DNA of 64,000 nt from Paraburkholderia sp. CNPSo 3274 (GTDB lineage: Bacteria > Pseudomonadota > Gammaproteobacteria > Burkholderiales > Burkholderiaceae). The stretch lies in NCBI RefSeq assembly GCF_024206475.1, contig NZ_JAMBPR010000009.1:62001-126000 (forward strand), read 5' to 3'. A model generated the notes under the pieces. It did not search any database. It was not told the DNA's origin and saw only the letters and a program-made list of their open reading frames with translations. Positions 40,131 through 50,155 of the stretch are shown piece by piece; positions within the stretch are counted from its first letter, which is position 1; each line of letters begins with the position of its first letter. Position numbers and translations under genes: made by a program.

Positions 40131-40790
40131 TCAGAACTCCATATCGAGTTCGTCGATGTCCTCGGTTTCCGCCTGGGCCGCCGCGATCCATTCGGCGACG
40201 TAAGGCTGTTTGAGCACGCGCATGCAATAGTCGCCGATGTCGGGGTCGATCGGTACGTCATAGGTGAGCAGGCGCGTAACGACGGGCGCGTACATCGCAT
40301 CCGCCGCGCCAATCTCACCGAAGAGCCACGGGCCGCCATACTTCTGCAGACATTCGCGCCAGATAGTCACGATGCGCCCGATATCGTCCTGCGCGCGCGA
40401 CCAGACGCGAAAGTTCGGAAAGTGCCCGCGCAGGTTCATCGGCAGTGCGGAGCGCAAAGCGCTGAAGCCCGAATGCATTTCCCCGCAGACCGAGCGGCAG
40501 TGCGCGCGAGCCGTGCGGTCCGCGGGCAACAGCTGCGCTTGCGGCTGGATCTCGTTGAGGTATTCGCAGATCGCGAGCGTGTCCCAGACCGTGATGCCGT
40601 CGTGGCGCAGGCAGGGAACGAGAATGGAAGGCGAAAGCAGCAGCAGCTCGGCGCGCGTGGCCGCGTCGTCGAGCGGGACCGTCACCGTGTCGAATTCGAG
40701 TCCAGCGAGTCTGGCAAGCAGCCAGCCGCGCATGGACCACGACGAATAGTTCCGGCTGCTGATCGTCAGGGTCGTATTCGTCTGACTCAT
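40131..40790 (-). CDS. Glutathione S-transferase family protein
   Basis: This 219-residue protein has the GST thioredoxin-like N-domain (SSRNYSSWSMRGWLLARLAG, then SPSILVPCLRHDGITVWDTLAICEYL, containing the cis-Pro and Ser/Asp glutathione site) and an all-helical C-domain with GGPWLFGEIGAADAMYAPVV. It is cytosolic; the electrophile is unknown. The start is set by GGAGCTCTCC. It stands alone between the ATP-grasp gene and phaZ. Confidence 0.92.
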   Translation of the reverse strand: MSQTNTTLTISSRNYSSWSMRGWLLARLAGLEFDTVTVPLDDAATRAELLLLSPSILVPCLRHDGITVWDTLAICEYLNEIQPQAQLLPADRTARAHCRSVCGEMHSGFSALRSALPMNLRGHFPNFRVWSRAQDDIGRIVTIWRECLQKYGGPWLFGEIGAADAMYAPVVTRLLTYDVPIDPDIGDYCMRVLKQPYVAEWIAAAQAETEDIDELDMEF

Positions 40791-41113
40791 GGAGAGCTCC
40801 TGAATGGTGAGGACATGATGGCAAACAGTGCGACGATCAGGAAGCCGCATGCACCGAATGCGCGCATCGCTCCTTCATGCACCTCTCGCGCCAACTCGCC
40901 GCACTATATTGCGGCATGCAGGAGGGCAATGCCGCCGCTTGCCGCGAAGCGCCCGCGCCGTGCTGCCGTGGCGTGGCGCGAGGGGCGAGGCGCGCGTGCT
41001 CTCGCACGTATGGCGCGACATGCCGAAAAGGTGCAAGCACTGTGCCAATGAACGCTTCTGGCACACGTATTGCCTGCTTCGCTTCGCGTTCAAGACAATC
41101 GAGATCTCTGCCC
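40791..41113. other. 323-bp region upstream of phaZ with alternative hairpins
   Basis: This region holds the divergent promoters of the GST and depolymerase genes. GCCGCA (40898-40903) can pair with TGCGGC (40910-40915), and GCGGCAT (40911-40917) with ATGCCGC (40929-40935). Both use the same central strand, so they exclude each other. The second hairpin would hold an AGGAGG site in its loop and an ATG in its stem. Confidence 0.45.
40929..41051 (+). CDS. Possible 40-residue basic leader ORF before phaZ
   Basis: An AGGAGG site stands four bases before this ATG. The product is Arg/Ala-rich (MPPLAAKRPRRAAVAW...) and ends 62 bp before phaZ. No homologue was recognised and such GC-rich ORFs can arise by chance, so it is reported only because of the ribosome site and its position in the hairpin region. 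Confidence 0.25.
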   Translation: MPPLAAKRPRRAAVAWREGRGARALARMARHAEKVQALCQ

Positions 41114-42469
41114 ATGAACCTGCTTGCCTATCTGGCCTACCAGTCGTTCGCGGACTTGACGAGGTTCGGGCGCACCACCGCGTCGTTCTCCCGCGCGGCG
41201 CTCGCGGCCTGGCCCGCGCTCGCGTCCGGCTTCGACGCGCGCTATCTCGATGCCTTGTGGGAGCAGATCGAGCTTGCCGGGCTCTCGCACGCGCGGCCGC
41301 CGTTTGAAATCGATGTTGTGGAGGTGGATGGCGTGCGCACGCCGGTGACCGAAGCCGTCGTCAAGCGCACGCCGTTCGCCTCGCTGCTCCACTTTCGCAA
41401 GGACGTCGCCACGCCGCAGCCGCGCGTGCTGCTCGTCGCGCCGATGTCGGGGCACTTCGCGACGCTGCTGCGCGGCACCGTACGCACCATGCTCGCCGAT
41501 CACGACGTCTATATCACCGACTGGCACAACCCGCGCGACGTGCCCTTGTCGGCGGGGCGCTTCGGCTTCGACGAATACGTCGAGCACGTCATGTCCTTCA
41601 TTCGGCGCATTGGCCCCGATGCGCATCTGGTGGCGATCTGCCAGCCAACGGTTGCGGCGCTCGCGGCCGTATCGTTGATGGCCGCCGACAACGACCCCGC
41701 GCAGCCTGCGAGCATGACGCTAATGGCGGGACCGATCGATTGCCGGGTGAATCCCACCAAGGTCAACGAACTCGCCAACAGCAAGCCGATCAAGTGGTTC
41801 GAGCGCAATCTCATCAGCGCGGTGCCAGGCGGCTTTCCCGGCGCGCAGCGTCGTGTGTATCCGGGCTTCGTGCAGCTCAGCGCATTCATGTCGATGAACC
41901 TGGAACGTCATCTCGCCTCGTTCGAGGAAATGCGCCACGAGCGGGCGAAAGGCGACCCCACGAGAGCCGATGCGCTCAGCGTGTTCTATCGCGAGTACTT
42001 TGCCACGTCCGATCTCACCGCAGAGTTCTACCTGGAAACGGTCAGCTCGGTGTTTCAAGAGTACGCACTGCCGTTAGGCAAGCTCAAGGTGGGCGAGCGC
42101 CTCGTTGAGCCGCACGCGATCCGCCGCACCGCACTGCTTACGATCGAAGGCGAGAAGGACGATATCTGCGCGGTCGGCCAGACCGTTGCCGCGCATGACC
42201 TGTGCCGGGGGTTGCGCCCTTATATGAAGACGCATCATGTGCAGACGGGCGTGGGCCACTACGGCGTATTCAATGGCCGCCGCTGGGACACGCAGATTTA
42301 TCCACTGGTGCGTTCGACCATACACGACCACGAGCCGCGCGCGCGGCGCATCGCGGCGCCGGAGGCGGTAGGCGACGATCAGGTGACCCTGCGCGCGCTG
42401 CTCGATGCCGATGCGCATGCGGCAACGGCAATCAGCCGCGCCGCCGAAACGCAGCCAAACCAGGGCTAG
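41114..42469 (+). CDS. phaZ: Intracellular polyhydroxyalkanoate depolymerase
   Basis: This 451-residue protein belongs to the intracellular PHB depolymerase family. Its nucleophile is a cysteine rather than serine, C176 in HLVAICQPTVAAL, as in Ralstonia/Cupriavidus PhaZ enzymes. Other hallmarks are VYITDWHNPRDVP, the conserved Asp region LTIEGEKDDICAVGQT and the His in GVGHYGVFNGRRW. It has no signal peptide and acts on native PHB granules to release 3-hydroxybutyrate. The ATG at 41114 gives the usual MNLLAYLAYQ start; upstream in-frame sequence lacks similarity. Confidence 0.95.
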   Translation: MNLLAYLAYQSFADLTRFGRTTASFSRAALAAWPALASGFDARYLDALWEQIELAGLSHARPPFEIDVVEVDGVRTPVTEAVVKRTPFASLLHFRKDVATPQPRVLLVAPMSGHFATLLRGTVRTMLADHDVYITDWHNPRDVPLSAGRFGFDEYVEHVMSFIRRIGPDAHLVAICQPTVAALAAVSLMAADNDPAQPASMTLMAGPIDCRVNPTKVNELANSKPIKWFERNLISAVPGGFPGAQRRVYPGFVQLSAFMSMNLERHLASFEEMRHERAKGDPTRADALSVFYREYFATSDLTAEFYLETVSSVFQEYALPLGKLKVGERLVEPHAIRRTALLTIEGEKDDICAVGQTVAAHDLCRGLRPYMKTHHVQTGVGHYGVFNGRRWDTQIYPLVRSTIHDHEPRARRIAAPEAVGDDQVTLRALLDADAHAATAISRAAETQPNQG

Positions 42470-42473
42470 CGCG

Positions 42474-43043
42474 TTAGATTGCGGGGCTCGCCTGCCAGGG
42501 CGTCGGCGTGGGCACGGCGCAGGGCGCTTCCACGTCGATCGACTTGAAGTCGGCGGGGCTCACGATTTCGAGGTACTCCATGTCGGGCGAGTAATCGAAG
42601 AGGTAATGGGCGATGCCCGGCGCCTGATGCACGCAGTCGCCCGCTTCGACGAGGGTTTCCTTGTCGCCGTACATGAAGCGCGCCCAGCCCTTGAGCATGA
42701 TGACGATATGAAAATCTGCCTCATGCCGGTGCCAGCCCGTGCCCAATTCCGGCGCGAGATTTGCCCTGACGAGTTGCGCGACCACCTTGCCATGCGTGGC
42801 TTTGGCGATTCCCAGGTCGCGATAGACAAAGAAGTCGCGCAGCCCGCCGCCCGTGAATGACGTGTCCTGCGGCTTGACGTGCGAAAAGTCCGTGGCGAGT
42901 GCGGTTTGCATGACAGGTCTCCCGAGCGCAAAGGTTGAAGGGGCAACGGGTTCGGCAAGCACGACGCGTTCCAGCGCGAAGTCGTCGACGTTCGCGTGCT
43001 TCCATGACGCATTGAGAGTTATATCAATTCCGTTATTCATCAC
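42474..43043 (-). CDS. Cupin-domain protein (ChrR/dioxygenase-like)
   Basis: This 189-residue protein has a single cupin barrel near the C-terminal half. Candidate metal ligands are GTGWHRHEADFHIV (H-x-H-x-E/D pattern) and the later His in APGIAHYLFDY. The N-terminal segment NASWKHANVDDFALERVV is unassigned. Cupins of this type include small dioxygenases, anti-sigma partners and sugar isomerases, so the function remains open. It converges on phaZ with only 4 bp between the stops. Confidence 0.8.
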   Translation of the reverse strand: MMNNGIDITLNASWKHANVDDFALERVVLAEPVAPSTFALGRPVMQTALATDFSHVKPQDTSFTGGGLRDFFVYRDLGIAKATHGKVVAQLVRANLAPELGTGWHRHEADFHIVIMLKGWARFMYGDKETLVEAGDCVHQAPGIAHYLFDYSPDMEYLEIVSPADFKSIDVEAPCAVPTPTPWQASPAI

Positions 43044-43159
43044 ATAATGAATCGAAATTTCGACCTTATTTTTGACTTACCACTATCTTCGCTAACGTGA
43101 CGTTAATCGGCGGGAAACTGCCGTGTCGCGTCCTTCCCATTCCCTGTTTCGGAGACCTC

Positions 43160-44272
43160 ATGGCAACAAGATTCGCTTGCGCGGCGGTGCGCTCACTGCG
43201 CCTCGTGACTACGCTTTTCGCCACGCTTGGCGCTTATGTAGCGTTGAGCCCCACTGCCACCGCTGCGGCCCCGATGGGCGTCGCGTTCGTCTACCTCGGC
43301 AACCCCGGCGACGCAGGCTGGACCTACGCGCACGAACAGGGCGTGAAGGCGATCGAAGCGAAATTCGGTGACAGGATCAAGGTCACGCGCGTGGAGAACG
43401 TGCCCGAATCCGCCGACTCGGAGCGCGTGTTTCGCGACCTCGCGAGCAAGGGTAACAAGATTATCGTGGGCTCGAGCTTCGGGTTTCAGGATTTCGAACT
43501 GAAGACCGCAAAGGATTATCCCGACGTCGTATTCGAGCATGCGACGGGATACAAGAAGGCCGCGAACTTCGCGACCTACGACGTGCGCACGTATCAGAGC
43601 GCGTATCTGGCCGGGCTCGTTGGCGGCTATACGACGAAGACGAATACGCTCGGCTTCGTCGCCTCGGTGCCGGTGCCCGAAGTGGTGCGCAACATCAACG
43701 CCTTCACAATGGGCGCGCGTTCGGTCAATCCGAATGCGAAGGTCAAGGTTATCTGGATCAATAGCTGGTTCGATCCGGGCAAGGAGAAACAGGCGGCCGA
43801 AACGCTGATCGGCCAGGGCGCGGACGTGCTGATTCAGAACACCGATTCGACGGCGACGATGCAGACGGCCGAACAGAAGAAAGTGCATGCTTTCGGTTGG
43901 GACTCCGATATGAAGAAGTTCGGCCCGAATGCTCAACTGGGCGCATGCGTGAGCTACTGGGATGTCTATTACTCTCACCTGATCGAACAGGTGCAAGCCG
44001 GCACGTGGACCAACACGCCGACGTGGTGGGGCCTCAAGGAAAAGGCCATCGACCTCGCCGACATCAACACCGCAACCGTCTCGCCCGCCGCGCAAAAGGC
44101 GCTCGCGCAAAAGCGCGACGACATCATCGCCGGAAAATTCGATCCGTTCGCGGGGCCGATCAAGGATCAGAGCGGCACGATCAAGGTGGCAGCGGGCACG
44201 TCGCTGCCCGACGCCGAGTTGCTGCGGCTGAACTGGTTCGTGCAGGGCGTAGACGGTGCGTTGCCGAAGTGA
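43160..44272 (+). CDS. BMP-family ABC transporter substrate-binding protein
   Basis: This 370-residue periplasmic protein is of the basic membrane protein (PnrA/Med) family, which binds purine nucleosides or related compounds. The signal peptide ends around TATAAAP. Family signatures include FVYLGNPGDAGWTYAHEQG, VENVPESADSERVFRDLASKG, GSSFGFQDF, YQSAYLAGLVGG and INSWFDPGKEKQAA. The ATG at 43160 is preceded by GGAG. It lies 26 bp before a nucleoside deaminase; ATPase and permease genes are not in the window on this strand. Confidence 0.92.
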   Translation: MATRFACAAVRSLRLVTTLFATLGAYVALSPTATAAAPMGVAFVYLGNPGDAGWTYAHEQGVKAIEAKFGDRIKVTRVENVPESADSERVFRDLASKGNKIIVGSSFGFQDFELKTAKDYPDVVFEHATGYKKAANFATYDVRTYQSAYLAGLVGGYTTKTNTLGFVASVPVPEVVRNINAFTMGARSVNPNAKVKVIWINSWFDPGKEKQAAETLIGQGADVLIQNTDSTATMQTAEQKKVHAFGWDSDMKKFGPNAQLGACVSYWDVYYSHLIEQVQAGTWTNTPTWWGLKEKAIDLADINTATVSPAAQKALAQKRDDIIAGKFDPFAGPIKDQSGTIKVAAGTSLPDAELLRLNWFVQGVDGALPK

Positions 44273-44298
44273 AACCGCCAACAAGGAGGAGGCTCGCT

Positions 44299-44835
44299 TT
44301 GAGCCTGACCATTTCCCCACAACAGAACGCTTCTGAATTCCCGGAGCAAGGGCTCGCGCCGACGCGCGATCAGATCGTCCGCCATTTGCGGCAGGCAAGC
44401 GTGATCGCGGAACGCGCGACGCAGTTGGGCCATCACCCGTTTGGCGCCATTCTCGTCGGGCCCGATCAGGAATCGGTTCTCATCGAACAAGGCAATGTCG
44501 ATACCGTCAATCATGCGGAAGCCGTGCTCGCGCGCATCGCCGCGCTCAACTTTACGCCGCAATACTTGTGGAGTTGCACGCTGTATACGACGGTCGAGCC
44601 GTGCTGCATGTGCGCGGGCACGGCCTACTGGGCGAACATTGGGCGCGTGGTGTTCGGCATGACGGAAGAGCGGCTGCTGCAGGCCACGGGCAATCACGCG
44701 GAGAATCCGGCGATGAGTGTGTCGTCGCGCTATGTTTTCGATCATTGCCAGAAGCGCGTTGACCTGATCGGGCCCGTAGCCGAGGTCGAGGAAGAAGTGA
44801 TGCAGGTGCAGCGCAATTTTTGGGGACACACTTGA
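44299..44835 (+). CDS. Nucleoside/nucleobase deaminase, CDA fold
   Basis: This is a 178-residue zinc-dependent deaminase. The zinc ligands and catalytic Glu are H72-A-E74 (VNHAEAVL) and P-C102-C-M-C105 (EPCCMCAG), as in guanine, cytosine and tRNA adenosine deaminases. A TTG start at 44299 is preferred because AAGGAGGAGG stands nine bases upstream. Cotranscription with a BMP-type binding protein points to salvage of an imported purine or pyrimidine. The exact base cannot be told. Confidence 0.9.
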   Translation: MSLTISPQQNASEFPEQGLAPTRDQIVRHLRQASVIAERATQLGHHPFGAILVGPDQESVLIEQGNVDTVNHAEAVLARIAALNFTPQYLWSCTLYTTVEPCCMCAGTAYWANIGRVVFGMTEERLLQATGNHAENPAMSVSSRYVFDHCQKRVDLIGPVAEVEEEVMQVQRNFWGHT

Positions 44836-44930
44836 GCAGTGACTTCATGCCGTAATCACGCGAAATCGCTCTGTAAGTCGGCTGACCTATGCTTAACGCA
44901 CCGGCGTACCTTTGAACAGGAGAAACGCAA

Positions 44931-45050
44931 ATGAAAGCTCGGCGCATCTTTGCAGCCCTTTTGGCTGTATCGCTTGTCCTGGCGCTGCCAGCCACCGCGA
45001 GTTACGCATGCGACGGTACGGGTTATAACCAGCCAGGCTCTGGAAAATGA
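44931..45050 (+). CDS. 39-residue exported peptide
   Basis: This short gene encodes a positively charged start (MKARRIF), a hydrophobic core and a signal-cleavage region SYACDG, leaving a tail of about 14 residues rich in Gly and Asn. The cysteine near the cut may make it a lipopeptide, although the preceding residues (SYA-C) fit a lipobox only loosely. AGGAG lies 9 bases before the ATG. A hairpin with ACGGnTAG/CTAnCCGT arms starts at its stop codon. No family is known to me. Confidence 0.6.
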   Translation: MKARRIFAALLAVSLVLALPATASYACDGTGYNQPGSGK

Positions 45051-45174
45051 AACGGTTAGATAACTAGCCGTTTGCCTGGAAAACCGCCACCAAATATCTT
45101 TTTTGCACCGCCGCATCGGGTATGCTGATCCCCATCCATCTCATTGAATGAGAGAGAAACAGGGGAGCGAAGAC

Positions 45175-45942
45175 ATGCGGCGTGTGGTGTTCAATCAGAA
45201 GGGTGGCGTAGGCAAGTCAACGATCGTTTGTAATCTCGCTGCGATTAGCGCGAATGAGGGCCAGCGTACGCTCGTTATCGACCTCGACGCGCAGGCAAAT
45301 TCGAGCCAGTACCTTCTCGGCGCGGCTTCCACCGACGCGAAGCCCAACGTCGCCGACTTCTTCGAAACCGCGCTGACGTTCAGCTTCCGGCCGATCGACG
45401 TCACGTCGTTCATTCATTCGACACCCTTTGAAAATCTGGACGTGATGCCCGCGCATCCCGATCTTGACACGCTGCATGGGAAGCTCGAGTCGCGCTACAA
45501 GATCTACAAGTTGCGCGACGCGCTCAAAGAACTCGACATGTACGATGCGATCTACATCGACACGCCGCCTGCGCTGAACTTCTACACGCGCTCCGCGCTG
45601 ATCGCGGTTGAGCGCTGCCTCATTCCATTCGACTGCGACGACTTCTCGCGCCGCGCACTCTATACGCTGCTCGAGAACGTCAAGGAAATTCAGCAGGACC
45701 ACAACGCCGGGCTCACGGTCGAAGGCATCGTCATCAACCAGTTCCAGCCACGCGCGAGCCTGCCGCAGAAACTTGTCGACGAACTCGTCGATGAAGGATT
45801 GCCGGTGCTGTCGTCGCGGCTGTCGTCGTCGGTGAAGATTCGCGAATCGCATCAGCAGGCCAAACCCGTCGTGCACCTCGACCCGACGCACAAACTCACG
45901 CGCGAATTTGTCGCGCTACATCAGGAGTTGAGCGGGGCTTGA
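45175..45942 (+). CDS. ParA-family ATPase (orphan)
   Basis: This is a 255-residue deviant Walker ATPase of the ParA/Soj group. The motifs are KGGVGKST (Walker A with signature Lys), DLDAQANSS (A') and YIDTPPAL (Walker B). It lacks an N-terminal HTH. ParA proteins position cargo on the nucleoid: plasmids, chromosomes, chemoreceptor arrays or carboxysomes. There is no parB next to it, so the cargo is unknown. The ATG at 45175 follows GGGGAGCGAAG. Confidence 0.9.
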   Translation: MRRVVFNQKGGVGKSTIVCNLAAISANEGQRTLVIDLDAQANSSQYLLGAASTDAKPNVADFFETALTFSFRPIDVTSFIHSTPFENLDVMPAHPDLDTLHGKLESRYKIYKLRDALKELDMYDAIYIDTPPALNFYTRSALIAVERCLIPFDCDDFSRRALYTLLENVKEIQQDHNAGLTVEGIVINQFQPRASLPQKLVDELVDEGLPVLSSRLSSSVKIRESHQQAKPVVHLDPTHKLTREFVALHQELSGA

Positions 45943-46043
45943 AGGGCAACACCGGACATCACTGGTTTACGCCCTCGGCGGAGTGTGCAAGTATCGCTCG
46001 CAGCGAGTAGCACCGATACTCTTGCTCCCTTGTGAGGTGCAGA

Positions 46044-47399
46044 ATGGACTGGAGGTTCTGGAAGACAGAGAAGCGCCAGGAAGAGGCGCGCAACTGGCCT
46101 GCCGATACGCATGAATCGATACGCCAACTCCTGGGCATGTATCAGGGCGTTGGCACACCGCCGTTCACGAACTGGGCCGCGCCTGGCATCGCGTTCACAC
46201 CCGAAGTCGAAGCGATCGCCCAAAATGGGGTCAAGGGCTATCAGCTTGCCCTCTGGTTCTGGCTGTTTGCCGAGAAGCACGGCACGATCGCGGCGAGAAT
46301 GGCGCGCGAAACGTTCTGCCTGCTAGCCGATGCGGCGCAGCCGTCGTCGGGAGACGCGATCGATGCGCTCCTCGATCAGGAAAACCGCCTGGCCCACGTT
46401 GTTGAAGCTATCTCCGCCGAACAGCGCGCGTTCAGACTGGAAAGCCTGAGCGTCGAACTGCCGATGGAATTCTTTCTGGCCACCGGCACCCTCAGGCTCC
46501 GGCCCGACTCGCCTTATGCGGGGGATGTGACCACCTCCCTGCAAGGCAACGACTACAAGCTGGCGGACTGCTTTCGCCACGCCACTGACGAAGCGCTGTC
46601 CGTTTTCCGGCCGATGATCCAGGCGGTCGAGTTCGACGCGAAATCGTTGCCCAACTGGAAATGGAGCGCCCGGCCGGGTGCGGCTGAGCGGCATCTGCAG
46701 CGGCGCTACAGCAATCCACTCTTTCCGCTGCACCGGCAGATGGTGACGGCTCACGACGTGCATGAGGCCCGTCTTGCCGACAACCAGGCGCTGCAGGATG
46801 TTCGCAACGAACTCAATGCAGTGCGCCGCGCATTCTTCGAAAAGCCGGAACTGCCGTTGAACTGGCTGGCGTACCTCGAAAGCTACCGGGACGAGGTGGA
46901 CAGGCTCGACGAACGCCGCCTCGTAGCGGGTGGGCAGAACGCTGCGCTCGGCGAAGCCATAGCGGCGCTGCGTGCCGACATTCTGGCGCCGTGGCGCGCC
47001 GAGATTCAGAAGAATCGCCACAGCCTCGCCACGCTCGAGCAGGACGAAGCGCGCAGGGCCGAACGGCGCGCGCTGCTGTACGGCTGCGACTGGACCGCGC
47101 AACTGCTGAGTCACGGCTCGTTGATCCCCCCGGACGAAGTCGTTCCCGCTCTGCTGAGCGAATCTCCACCGGAGTTGGAGAGGGCGGTGACAGGTCTGCA
47201 GTCGGAGTCGCGCCTGCATGAGACGCTGGCTCACTGCAGGGCCGTTGCGCATCGGCTCGTGAATGAGCTTCGCGCGGCAGGTCACACCTTTCCCGATATG
47301 ACCGACAAGTTGCGTATTCTGGACGGCTCGTTCGACGCCCCCCTGAACGGCCCGCAGGACCGGCCGCTCGACGGCACGCCGGGACAGGTGCCGGCCTGA
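46044..47399 (+). CDS. Uncharacterised 451-residue protein downstream of parA
   Basis: The family was not recognised. The protein is soluble and mainly helical, with no signal peptide, and has long Ala/Glu/Arg heptad-like stretches around 245-340 that may form a coiled coil. Its start with WRFWKTEKRQEEARNW is Trp-rich; the tail after 425 is Pro/Gly-rich and probably disordered. The ATG at 46044 is preceded by GAGG at 6 bases. It lies 101 bp after parA and may be its cargo adapter, which is speculation. Confidence 0.65.
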   Translation: MDWRFWKTEKRQEEARNWPADTHESIRQLLGMYQGVGTPPFTNWAAPGIAFTPEVEAIAQNGVKGYQLALWFWLFAEKHGTIAARMARETFCLLADAAQPSSGDAIDALLDQENRLAHVVEAISAEQRAFRLESLSVELPMEFFLATGTLRLRPDSPYAGDVTTSLQGNDYKLADCFRHATDEALSVFRPMIQAVEFDAKSLPNWKWSARPGAAERHLQRRYSNPLFPLHRQMVTAHDVHEARLADNQALQDVRNELNAVRRAFFEKPELPLNWLAYLESYRDEVDRLDERRLVAGGQNAALGEAIAALRADILAPWRAEIQKNRHSLATLEQDEARRAERRALLYGCDWTAQLLSHGSLIPPDEVVPALLSESPPELERAVTGLQSESRLHETLAHCRAVAHRLVNELRAAGHTFPDMTDKLRILDGSFDAPLNGPQDRPLDGTPGQVPA

Positions 47400-47433
47400 A
47401 GTTCGAAGCGGGCACCCGGTTGAACCACTAACG

Positions 47434-48191
47434 TCAGGTTTTCAGCCGGTAGCCCGTCTTGAAGATCCACGCGGTGATCGCGAGGAACACGGCGAGAAAG
47501 GCGGCTGTCATGCCGAGACTCACGCCGACGTCGACGTCCGCGAGCCCGTAGAAGCTCCAGCGAAAACCGCTGATGAGATAGACGATCGGGTTGAATAGCG
47601 TGATCACCTTCCATGCCGTAGGCAGCATGTCGACTGAGTAGAAGGCGCCGCCGAGGAAGGTCAGTGGCGTGATGATCAAGAGCGGCACGATTTGCAGTTT
47701 CTCGAAGTTGTCCGCCCAGATGCCGATGATGAAACCGAGCAGGCTGAACGTTACCGCGGTGAGCAGCAGGAACAGCGCCATCCACACGGGGTGCAGGATC
47801 TGGATCGGCACGAAGAGCGCCGCGGTCGCGAGGATGATCAGCCCGAGCACGACCGACTTGGTCGCCGCCGCGCCGACATAGCTGATCACGATTTCGAGGT
47901 AGGACACGGGCGCCGAGAGCAGCTCGTAGATGGTGCCCGTGAAGCGCGGGAAGTAGATGCCGAACGACGCGTTCGAGATGCTCTGCGACAGGAGCGACAG
48001 CATGATCAGGCCTGGCACGATGAACGCGCCGTAGCTGACACCGTTCACTTCCTTGATGCGCGAACCGATTGCGGAGCCGAATACGATGAAGTAGAGCGAG
48101 GTCGAAATAACCGGCGCGACAATGCTCTGCATCAGCGTGCGCCGCGTGCGCGCCATTTCGAAACGGTAGATGGCGCGAATTGCGTAGTGGT

Positions 48192-48195
<4 letters not shown>
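47434..48195 (-). CDS. ABC-2 type transporter permease (YadH-like)
   Basis: This 253-residue inner-membrane protein has six transmembrane helices and the ABC-2 signature around [29 protein letters not shown]. The N-terminus ([20 protein letters not shown]) matches YadH/NodJ-like exporters of polysaccharide or drugs. It overlaps the ATPase gene by ATGA and forms one exporter with it. The exported substrate is unknown. Confidence 0.92.
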
Positions 48196-49184
<989 letters not shown>

Positions 49185-49348
49185 GTGCGTGACATTACCA
49201 GAAGCGGGGAAAAGACATCGCGCGGGTCCCACGCGGGACATCTCAGGGAAAACCCTCTCATGTCATTCCCATTCGATGGGAATCGTATTTTTGATTTCTG
49301 GGAGTGACGTGGCATGCTGAGTGCATCAATTCAGCCTTCGTCCTCCAG

Positions 49349-50098
49349 GTGAAACAGGAACCCGGTGTTACCGGCGCAGAGCGCCTGCTACTGGTGCTCT
49401 CGGCACTCGCGAGCCGCGGCAAGGCCATGTCGGCGAAGGACATGCTTGCGGCCACGGGGCTCGCGCAAAGCACACTCTACCGCCAGGTCGCGGTGCTCAA
49501 GCGCTGGGGCTTCGTGACCGAAGACGCCGGCTACTACGCGCCGGGCCCCATCAGTCTGCAGCTTGCGCTTGGCTTCGACGTCAATTCGCTGCTCGTCGAA
49601 TCGAGCCGCGAAGGCATGCTTCAACTCGCGCGGACCTCGCAGGAGAGTGTCGGGCTCGTCGTCGCCGTGAACGACCAGGTGGTCTGCCTCGAAATGGTCG
49701 AAAGCACGCATTCGCTGCGCTGCTCGTTCGAGAAGGGCCGCGCGGTGCCGCTCAAGGCTGGGGCGTCGGCCAAGTCGTTGCTCGCGTTCATGCACGAAAA
49801 GGCGCGCGGCGAGACGCTCGATCGCCTCTTCGCCGGCGACGCGAAGGGCCGCGCCGCAATGGAAGCGGAACTGGAGCAGATTCGCGCGCGAGGCTACGCG
49901 GTAAGCGAAAGCGAAGTCGACCCCGGCGTATGGGGCGTGAGTGCGCCTGTGTTCCGGCGCGTTGCGCGCGGCGCGCTCGCCAATGCATCGATCACCTTGA
50001 TGGCGCCATCGTCGCGCGTGGCGGGCCGCGAGCTGCAGCTCGCCGACTGGACCTTGCGCACCGCGCACACCATTTCCGCCCGCCTCCAAACCGATTGA
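49349..50098 (+). CDS. IclR-family transcriptional regulator
   Basis: This regulator of about 249 residues has an N-terminal winged HTH (ERLLLVLSALASRGKAMSAKDMLAATGLAQSTLYRQVAVLKRWGFV) and a C-terminal IclR effector domain (GLVVAVNDQVVCLEMVES, then ARGYAVSESEVDPGVWGVSAPVF). The start is uncertain: a GTG at 49349 fits the family, while a GTG at 49304 would add 15 residues; neither has a clear ribosome site. It lies 57 bp upstream of the amino acid transporter and hut genes and probably controls them. Confidence 0.88.
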   Translation: MKQEPGVTGAERLLLVLSALASRGKAMSAKDMLAATGLAQSTLYRQVAVLKRWGFVTEDAGYYAPGPISLQLALGFDVNSLLVESSREGMLQLARTSQESVGLVVAVNDQVVCLEMVESTHSLRCSFEKGRAVPLKAGASAKSLLAFMHEKARGETLDRLFAGDAKGRAAMEAELEQIRARGYAVSESEVDPGVWGVSAPVFRRVARGALANASITLMAPSSRVAGRELQLADWTLRTAHTISARLQTD

Positions 50099-50155
50099 CC
50101 GAAACGAACGAAACCAAAAACCGCAGCGTCCCGACCAACCACACAGGAGTCCAAC

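Noticed and set aside
45175..45942. Plasmid partition locus
   Set aside because: No parB, centromere-like repeats or replication gene accompany the ParA.
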